Source of the DNA: Methanobacteriota archaeon
GTDB taxonomy: Archaea; Thermoplasmatota; Poseidoniia; Poseidoniales; Poseidoniaceae
Assembly: GCA_002731395.1 (NCBI GenBank)
Contig: PCBQ01000002.1
Span: forward strand, 12,767 to 41,381
DNA length: 28,615 nucleotides
Direction: 5' to 3'
Part shown: piece after piece, positions 24,010 to 28,615 of the stretch
Numbering within the stretch: position 1 is the stretch's first letter
Layout of the letters: each line of letters starts with the position of its first letter
Notes under the pieces: model-generated
Databases searched by the model: none
The model's input: the letters and a program-made list of their open reading frames with translations, nothing else
What the model was told of the DNA's origin: nothing
Position numbers and translations under genes: made by a program

Positions 24010-24878
24010 GACGTGCTGTCGACCTCGTCGCCCGCCTTCAAGCCCGGCAACCAAACGACCGGAGCCTCGGCCAACACTTCCTCATCGATGAGACGCACCT
24101 CGACGCCATCGCCACCATGGCTGGAGACCTAAACGGTCGCACGGTGTTGGAAATCGGACCAGGGCCTGGGACCCTCACGGAGCACCTGCTTCGGGCCGGA
24201 GCCGAGGTCCATGCCATCGAGATCGATAGCGTGGCCGTGGACCACCTGCGGACGACCTTTGCCGAACAGATCGAAGAGCAAAAGTTGGTCCTGACCGAAG
24301 GCGACGCGCTGAAGGTGGCCTGGCCAGACACGATCGACGCGGTTGTCTCCAACATCCCGTACCAAATCTCCTCTCCTCTCATCGACGCGCTCGAGAAGCA
24401 TCGGCAGCACCATGGCGCACCCGAGGTTGTTGTCCTGCTTGTTCAGGAGGAATTTGCGGAACGGTTGACCCTCGCCACGCCCGCGGACCGTGGAAGCCTC
24501 GGCATCTGCACGGCACTCGGCTGGGCGAGCACCATGGAACGCCGCGTTCCCCCAGGTGCCTTTCGACCTCCTCCCGCCGTCATGTCTCGGGTGTGCGTGT
24601 TGCGGCCTGTTGACTATCCCACAGAGGTGGACCATCGTTTGGTGCGCCAGACCGTCCATGCCGCCTTCCACCACCGACGCCGCAAGCTGCGCACTTCGCT
24701 GCGGCGGCCGCCACGCCGCTTGTCACGTCTTTCTGGCTGGCACGCCGCGCGATGGAAAGACGGGCTCGCTTCAATGGAGGACGACCCCGTGCTCAACTTG
24801 CGTCCCGAAGACCTGAGCGTTGAGGCTTGGTGTGCGTTCTGCCATCGGCTAGCCTCGGCAGAGGTTGAAGACCTCTGA
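24006..24878 (+). CDS. ksgA: 16S rRNA dimethyladenosine transferase KsgA/Dim1
   Basis: SAM-dependent enzyme that dimethylates two adjacent adenosines in the 3' hairpin of 16S rRNA late in 30S assembly. The N-terminal LGQHFLIDETHLD (about 20-32) is the KsgA signature; EIGPGPGTLTEHLL is the SAM-binding motif I, and SNIPYQISSPLI is the catalytic N-(I/L)-P-Y motif IV. The C-terminal HHRRRKLRTSLRR contacts RNA. At 290 aa it is of normal length. The ATG at 24006 overlaps the DUF655 stop as ATGA; in-frame upstream codons would lie inside that gene. The coding end contains GAGGT..ACCTC (24861-24875), a small hairpin just before the stop. Confidence 0.96.
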   Translation: MRRAVDLVARLQARQPNDRSLGQHFLIDETHLDAIATMAGDLNGRTVLEIGPGPGTLTEHLLRAGAEVHAIEIDSVAVDHLRTTFAEQIEEQKLVLTEGDALKVAWPDTIDAVVSNIPYQISSPLIDALEKHRQHHGAPEVVVLLVQEEFAERLTLATPADRGSLGICTALGWASTMERRVPPGAFRPPPAVMSRVCVLRPVDYPTEVDHRLVRQTVHAAFHHRRRKLRTSLRRPPRRLSRLSGWHAARWKDGLASMEDDPVLNLRPEDLSVEAWCAFCHRLASAEVEDL

Positions 24879-24896
24879 ACAATGGCTTGCTTGTGA

Positions 24897-24924
24897 GAAG
24901 GCACCTTTTCATGGGAGGGCCTTC
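24897..24924 (+). terminator. Inverted repeat in the ksgA / zinc-ribbon gene gap
   Basis: GAAGGC and GCCTTC (6 bp) with a 16-nt loop lie in the 73-bp gap after ksgA. The loop contains a CCTTTTC run. This may end the ksgA transcript or be a leader structure of the next gene. No TATA box is clear here. Confidence 0.3.
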
Positions 24925-24951
24925 ACGCATCGCCTGCGCGGAGGGGGCTTT

Positions 24952-26040
24952 ATGGCGAAGAAAGACACCTATCTGGCTCTGCTTCGGCGCGGTATTGACG
25001 AGACTACGGCCATGCAGTTGGCCGATTCAGGCCTCAAAATCGGTGACCTGAAGAAAATCGACCAGACCATGCTCGTCGAAAACTACGGGCTTAAGCCCGA
25101 CATCGCAGACGGTGTGCTTGAAATCATCAAGGCCGGGCCCCGGTCCCACGGCAAAGAGCGTTTCCTCTCGAAAGTCTTGGCTCCTGAACGCAAACAGGAA
25201 AGCAAGATCGAGGAAATCCGTTTCCAACGTGAACGCCGGGACGTGCTCGCGGAACTGGCCGAACAGAAAGAACGGCTCAAGATTGCCAAGGTCGAATCCT
25301 TCCGTGCGCAGAAGTTGGTCATGAATCGGCTCGGCAAGACCGTGGAACTCATCGTCAAACTCGAGGACAACCTCGAGGACGAGACCAAAGACGACCTGAA
25401 AGTGAAAATCCGCGACCAACTCGAAACCCGCGGGCTCGAAGCGGCCCGTGATCACGAAATGTTGGAACTCGACGGCACGCCCCAAGACATCGTCGACTAC
25501 CGACGCAAACACGTGCCCACCTTGGTGATGCACGCATGCCCCATCTGCGGTGAAGAGATGGACCCGCGTCAGTCGCGTGACGAAGACCGCCCCGATGAGT
25601 ACGCCCTGATGTGCTGGGATTGTGAAACGAGTTTCCAGCCCGAGCTCATCGTCAGCGTGATGGCTCGCCTGGACGGAGAAAACCGCATCACGGTCGAGGA
25701 GGACCGTCGCCCGCGGAGCCCTGTTCCGCCCAAGCCCGCTCGTATGGACCTGGAAAGCGTGAACCGCTTGATTGAGGCTGACCTTGAATCCACCAACGCC
25801 GATGCCGACGCCATGACCGCGCAGGTCGAATCCAGCGCACTGGTTGGTGGCCTGATGGACATCAACGACTGGATCGACCAGACCATTGCGGCCAAGGGGT
25901 ACATTCAGGCGCAAGAAGACCGTGAGGACTTCATTTTGAGAACTGGCGCAGGTGCGACCAAGTTCAACAAGTGGATGAAGAAGGCCGGCCTGTACTTCAA
26001 CAAGCAAACCGGCCGCTGGACGCGGTTCAAGGACCGTTGA
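24952..26040 (+). CDS. Unknown protein: helical/HhH-like N-terminus, coiled coil, zinc ribbon
   Basis: I do not recognise the family. Visible parts in the 362-aa product: an N-terminal helical region (about 1-55, LALLRRGIDETTAMQLADSG) resembling a small HhH or SAM-type fold that ends ...GVLEII; a highly charged helix likely to form a coiled coil (about 75-175); a four-Cys zinc ribbon (CPICGEEM from Cys196, then CWDCETSF); a Pro-rich linker; and a C-terminal domain ending in aromatic and basic residues (KFNKWMKKAGLYFNKQ). The ATG at 24952 has GGAGG at good spacing; reading further upstream would overlap ksgA. No signal peptide. Its stop is fused to the Shine-Dalgarno of the ferredoxin gene. 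A nucleic-acid-related role is possible but unproven. Confidence 0.8.
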   Translation: MAKKDTYLALLRRGIDETTAMQLADSGLKIGDLKKIDQTMLVENYGLKPDIADGVLEIIKAGPRSHGKERFLSKVLAPERKQESKIEEIRFQRERRDVLAELAEQKERLKIAKVESFRAQKLVMNRLGKTVELIVKLEDNLEDETKDDLKVKIRDQLETRGLEAARDHEMLELDGTPQDIVDYRRKHVPTLVMHACPICGEEMDPRQSRDEDRPDEYALMCWDCETSFQPELIVSVMARLDGENRITVEEDRRPRSPVPPKPARMDLESVNRLIEADLESTNADADAMTAQVESSALVGGLMDINDWIDQTIAAKGYIQAQEDREDFILRTGAGATKFNKWMKKAGLYFNKQTGRWTRFKDR

Positions 26041-26049
26041 GGTGCCCAT

Positions 26050-26340
26050 ATGGGTCCCTTGGTCCGCTTTTTCCGCGGTGCTACCCTGCTTGGGCAAACG
26101 CCAACCAAAGACGACCAAACCCTGGTCGAACACGCCTTGGAAGCAGGATTGACCTTGCCCACGAACTGCACATCCGGCACATGTGGCTCGTGCATGGTGA
26201 CCCTGTTGGACGGGAAAGTAGCGCTTCCCGACGTTCTTCCCCCCGGGCTGGACGATTTTCTTGTGGACGAGGGTGCCCGTCTTGGATGCATCCAGCGGCC
26301 GAGCGGTAACGTGGACATCGAAATCCGTCCGCCCATCTGA
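26050..26340 (+). CDS. [2Fe-2S] plant-type ferredoxin
   Basis: Small electron carrier of 96 aa. The cluster ligands follow the C-X4-C-X2-C pattern, CTSGTCGSC at Cys40, Cys45, Cys48, with the fourth at Cys80 (LGCIQRP). The TLVEHALEAGLTLPTNC helix-loop before the cluster is typical of the family. The gene lies 9 nt after the zinc-ribbon protein, with TGAGGTG joining stop and Shine-Dalgarno, and a small membrane protein follows after an identical 9-nt gap. No oxidoreductase partner is in the window, so its electron acceptor is unknown. Confidence 0.93.
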   Translation: MGPLVRFFRGATLLGQTPTKDDQTLVEHALEAGLTLPTNCTSGTCGSCMVTLLDGKVALPDVLPPGLDDFLVDEGARLGCIQRPSGNVDIEIRPPI

Positions 26341-26349
26341 GGTGATCGT

Positions 26350-26523
26350 GTGGCGTGGGGCATCGAAGAGACCCTCCTCTTGGCCCTCAACATCCTAATT
26401 GTGGCCCTGATTGTGTGGGCCCTACGAAGGAAAGTCAACCTCAAGTTGGCCGAAGTCGAGGAACGCCATCAGCGCAAAGCAGAACATCGCGCACCATCCC
26501 AAGACGACGAGCCCATGCGTTGA
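26350..26523 (+). CDS. 57-aa single-pass membrane protein
   Basis: Short gene below usual length cut-offs. From a GTG, the product has an N-terminal transmembrane helix (about 7-25, ETLLLALNILIVALIVWAL), then RRK as a positive-inside stop signal, then a charged cytosolic helix (KLAEVEERHQRKAEHR) and a short acidic tail. A GGTGA Shine-Dalgarno lies in the 9-nt gap after the ferredoxin stop. Its own stop TGA overlaps the xseA ATG as TGATG. The clean hydrophobic/charged pattern and coupling on both sides argue that it is real. Function unknown; it could anchor the ferredoxin or exonuclease VII to the membrane. Confidence 0.72.
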   Translation: MAWGIEETLLLALNILIVALIVWALRRKVNLKLAEVEERHQRKAEHRAPSQDDEPMR

Positions 26524-27860
26524 TGAACGCCCGACGAGCATCGGCTTGCATGCTGACTCCGGAGGTGCTGGGAAGCGCCCTCCCCGTCGGGCGTTTCGTC
26601 CTCGGCCTTCGACGTTTGCTGAACGAAGAACCGACCCTCCAGCACCAGATGCTGCGTGGAGAAATCGCGCGCTGGAGCCGGGCACGTTCGGGTCACGTTT
26701 ACCTGACGCTGCGCGATGATGACGGATCCATCGACGCCGTGATGTGGTCGAGCCGCGCACCCAGAATGGATCTCGAAGAAGGGAGCGAGGTCGTGGTCAT
26801 TGGAAGCGTGGACCTGTACCCCACGCGCGGACACCTCCAACTTCAGGTCGCGTCCATCCATGCGGTGGACACCATCGGCGAATTGGAGGCCGAGCGTAGG
26901 AAACTCATTGCCGCGCTGAAGGCTGAGGGCGTGCTCGATCGGCCGCGGCGACCACTTCCAGCGCTCCCACGGCACGTCGCCATCGTCATCGGTTCGCAGT
27001 CTGCGGCCGAGGCCGACGTGCTCCGCTTGAGTGAAGACCGTTGGCCGGGGCTGAGACGGACCGTCATCGGTGTGCTCGTTCAGGGCGAGAAAGCCGCTGA
27101 GGAACTCGCCCGTGGCTTGCGTGTCGCGGCACGCCTTGCTGACCCGATTTACGCGGCATCGCGCGGGGCACCACCTGTCGACGTGATCATCGTTGGTCGT
27201 GGCGGAGGTTCAACCGAAGACCTCTGGGCCTTCAACCTCGAGCGGGTGGCCCGAGCCGTGGTCAGCATGCCCGTACCGGTCGTCTCCGCGGTGGGTCACG
27301 AGTCGGACGTTCTGGTCAGCGATCTTGTCGCAGACGTCAGGGCCTCAACCCCATCCGATGCGGTCGAACGGGTGGTGCCGGTACGTTCCGATTTGGAACA
27401 ACATCACGATGACCTTGCGCTGCGTCTTGAAGCCTCAGCCGCTCGACGCTTCGCCGAAACACGACAGCATCACCGCCTGCTTCGCCATCGCTTGGCAGGC
27501 GCACCCGCGTCTGGACTGTCGCGCGCACGTGGGCAACTCGGAGATCTTCGGTCACGACTTGATCAGACCGTGGATGCGAGATTGACCGAGACTGCCAACA
27601 GGTTGGTTGAACGTGGTCACGCGCTCCAGCGCGCTGTCGATGTGCATCTCGGCCGTCAACGCGAACGGTTGGCAGGACTCGGCGCCGCGCTTCGGACCAC
27701 CGATCCTCGCAAGGTGTTGGAGCGTGGGTACGGCATGCTGCAGCAGCCGGATGGAAGCGTCATCGGCTCGGTCGGCGATGTGGCGGTGGGCGATGCCCTC
27801 ATGGTCCACCTCGCCGACGGAACGGTAACCACGGCGGTCGAGGACGTGCACAGGACGTGA
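26523..27860 (+). CDS. xseA: Exodeoxyribonuclease VII large subunit
   Basis: Catalytic subunit of exonuclease VII, which degrades single-stranded DNA from both ends and works in mismatch and recombination repair. An N-terminal OB domain (about 20-115, GEIARWSRARSGHVYLTLRD) binds DNA. The catalytic domain contains DVIIVGRGGGSTEDLWAFN (about 220-238) and PVVSAVGHESD followed by LVADVRASTPSDAVE, the family's nuclease signature. A long helical arm and a small C-terminal domain (KVLERGYGMLQQ) finish the 445-aa protein. The ATG at 26523 is chosen: an in-frame ATG at 26355 would overlap the 57-aa gene and the added residues do not look like XseA. ExoVII is bacterial and rare in archaea, so ancient transfer is likely. 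Confidence 0.95.
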   Translation: MNARRASACMLTPEVLGSALPVGRFVLGLRRLLNEEPTLQHQMLRGEIARWSRARSGHVYLTLRDDDGSIDAVMWSSRAPRMDLEEGSEVVVIGSVDLYPTRGHLQLQVASIHAVDTIGELEAERRKLIAALKAEGVLDRPRRPLPALPRHVAIVIGSQSAAEADVLRLSEDRWPGLRRTVIGVLVQGEKAAEELARGLRVAARLADPIYAASRGAPPVDVIIVGRGGGSTEDLWAFNLERVARAVVSMPVPVVSAVGHESDVLVSDLVADVRASTPSDAVERVVPVRSDLEQHHDDLALRLEASAARRFAETRQHHRLLRHRLAGAPASGLSRARGQLGDLRSRLDQTVDARLTETANRLVERGHALQRAVDVHLGRQRERLAGLGAALRTTDPRKVLERGYGMLQQPDGSVIGSVGDVAVGDALMVHLADGTVTTAVEDVHRT

Positions 27861-27865
27861 ACACC

Positions 27866-28087
27866 ATGAGTAAAACCCCGAGCTACAGCGAAGCCTTGCA
27901 ACGTTTGGAAGCCATCGTGGCCGAATTGGAACGTGGCGGCACGGACCTTGAGGCCACGGTGAAGATGTTTGAGGAAGGCAGCGAACTCCTACGCACGTGC
28001 CAGGCGCACCTCGATGAGGCCGAGGGCCAACTCAAGCGACTTCGGCTGGCCGATGCCGAGGCGGAACTTGAGGAGCCACAGCCATGA
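27866..28087 (+). CDS. xseB: Exodeoxyribonuclease VII small subunit
   Basis: Small helical subunit that binds the XseA helical arm in several copies and regulates the nuclease. The SYSEALQRLEAIVAELERG start and the LEATVKMFEEGSELLRTCQ stretch match the XseB family, which is about 70-80 aa; this is 73. The ATG at 27866 has GGACGTGA upstream; a GTG at 27857 overlaps the xseA stop and is possible. The stop overlaps the next ATG as ATGA. Confidence 0.93.
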   Translation: MSKTPSYSEALQRLEAIVAELERGGTDLEATVKMFEEGSELLRTCQAHLDEAEGQLKRLRLADAEAELEEPQP

Positions 28088-28380
28088 GCTCCCGACAACG
28101 CGCGCTGCAACAGCGGCTTGCCAAGCGGCTGCGTACCTGGCAAGACCCGCACGGAGGAGCGCCCTTTGTTGAGCGGGTGGAACACATCGACCTTGGCGAT
28201 GAGGGCCAGTGCCGGTTGACCGTTCGACCGTCACGTCCGCATTGCCCGTGCTGCCTGTACGACCTCGAGGCCCTTCGGAACGCGTTGTTGGCCCTTCGCG
28301 GCATCCGCGCCGTCGAACTCCGCGTCATTGGGGTGCCTGAGCCGGCACTGTGGGAGCGGGCGCTGAATTCGAACGCATGA
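28084..28380 (+). CDS. MIP18/DUF59-like small protein
   Basis: Ninety-eight residues. The second half shows the pattern of MIP18/DUF59 (SufT, PaaD) proteins, which help insert iron-sulfur clusters: a beta strand CRLTVRPS, then HCPCCLYDLEALRNALLALR, then GIRAVELRVIG and a Pro-rich end. Usual members have one Cys in the CP motif; here it is CPCC. The N-terminal basic helix (RQRALQQRLAKRLRTW) is not part of that family. It overlaps xseB by 4 nt, so it is in the same operon. The match rests on pattern only, hence moderate confidence. Confidence 0.5.
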   Translation: MSSRQRALQQRLAKRLRTWQDPHGGAPFVERVEHIDLGDEGQCRLTVRPSRPHCPCCLYDLEALRNALLALRGIRAVELRVIGVPEPALWERALNSNA

Positions 28381-28615
28381 CCCACCACGAGCAGGGCAGG
28401 GTCCACACGGCGATCGACAAGACCCACGCCACCGCTGAGCCCAACCACACGCCCAGTGTGGGAAGCGACCACATCGCCAAGCATGCATAGACGGAAACGC
28501 TCGTTGAACCAAGCAGCATAGGTCCCGCCGCACCGAGCGGTACGTCTGGGCCCTGCGACAACCACAGCCCGACCATCGTGGTCATGAAAATCGCCGGAAA
28601 CACGGAGGACAATCC
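28325..28615 (-). CDS. Membrane protein, partial (N-terminus beyond the window)
   Basis: The frame is open to the right edge, so only the C-terminal part (about 96 residues) is seen. It is strongly hydrophobic, with probably three transmembrane segments (around AIFMTTMVGLWLS, VSVYACLAMWSL and VAWVLSIAVWTL), ending in a Pro/Ala-rich tail. No family recognised. Its 3' end overlaps the convergent MIP18-like gene by 56 bp, which is unusual but possible; the true end of one of the two could differ. Confidence 0.55.
   Translation of the reverse strand, partial: GLSSVFPAIFMTTMVGLWLSQGPDVPLGAAGPMLLGSTSVSVYACLAMWSLPTLGVWLGSAVAWVLSIAVWTLPCSWWVMRSNSAPAPTVPAQAPQ

Noticed and set aside
25027..26133. 368-codon open frame on the minus strand
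   Set aside because: Antisense to the zinc-ribbon protein; Phe/Leu-rich pattern follows from GAA/GAG and AAG codons on the other strand.
26355..26522. N-terminal 56-codon extension of xseA
   Set aside because: Out of frame with the well-formed 57-aa membrane protein, Pro/Arg-rich, and not matched by XseA proteins, which begin near the ATG at 26523.

Overview
The window is archaeal: it carries archaeal/eukaryal-type information genes (stalk proteins P1/L12 and P0/L10, L1, L11, Spt5, SecE/Sec61-gamma, L21e, Rpb4/RpoF, Pus10, a DUF655 protein, Dim1/KsgA). These sit among genes of bacterial flavour (KatG, RNase R, exonuclease VII, CopA, a BCP-type peroxiredoxin, a PerR/Fur regulator). DNA is GC-rich, Shine-Dalgarno sites read GAGGTG(A), and several genes have a TATA-like box about 24-27 nt before the start codon (leaderless-type promoters). 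This mix fits a Thermoplasmatota archaeon, most likely marine group II (Poseidoniales); that placement is inference, not proof.

Layout. 91-3750 (minus): secE - Nudix::spt5 - L11 - L1 - L10/P0 - L12/P1, the classic archaeal order, but with an L11 reduced to its C-terminal domain and an Spt5 carrying an N-terminal degenerate Nudix domain. 3858-6962 (plus): zinc-finger-less DnaJ and RNase R. 7015-9714 (plus): copper module (Cys-rich 60-aa protein, CopA ATPase, CopZ-like HMA protein) behind a perfect 11-bp inverted repeat that flanks the TATA box. 9751-12918: oxidative-stress module, with a peroxiredoxin (minus) divergent from katG-perR (plus) and a Fur-box-like site next to the katG TATA box. 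12930-13016: tRNA-Leu(UAG), minus. 13045-13836 (minus): DUF3592-like membrane protein. 13927-20635 (plus): ABC ATPase, FtsX/MacB-type permease and a large RND/MMPL transporter, probably one envelope-export operon. 20702-24878 (plus): Pus10 with a SAP-domain insertion, L21e, Rpb4, DUF655 protein and KsgA. 24952-28380 (plus): zinc-ribbon/coiled-coil protein of unknown function, [2Fe-2S] ferredoxin, a very short membrane protein not called before because of its size, exonuclease VII large and small subunits, and a MIP18/DUF59-like protein. 28325-28615 (minus): the 3' part of an unknown membrane protein running off the window.

Gene starts were re-chosen where Shine-Dalgarno spacing or family alignment pointed to a different codon (L12, Spt5, CopA, PerR, RND, Pus10, L21e, KsgA, zinc-ribbon protein, XseA, XseB). 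No stretch over 300 bases lacks a gene. I see no CRISPR array, insertion sequence or integrase. The strongest candidates for new biology are the Nudix-Spt5 fusion, the CTD-only L11 with its own promoter and leader hairpin, the SAP insertion in Pus10, the copper operator with its Cys-rich protein, and the tiny membrane protein coupled between ferredoxin and exonuclease VII.
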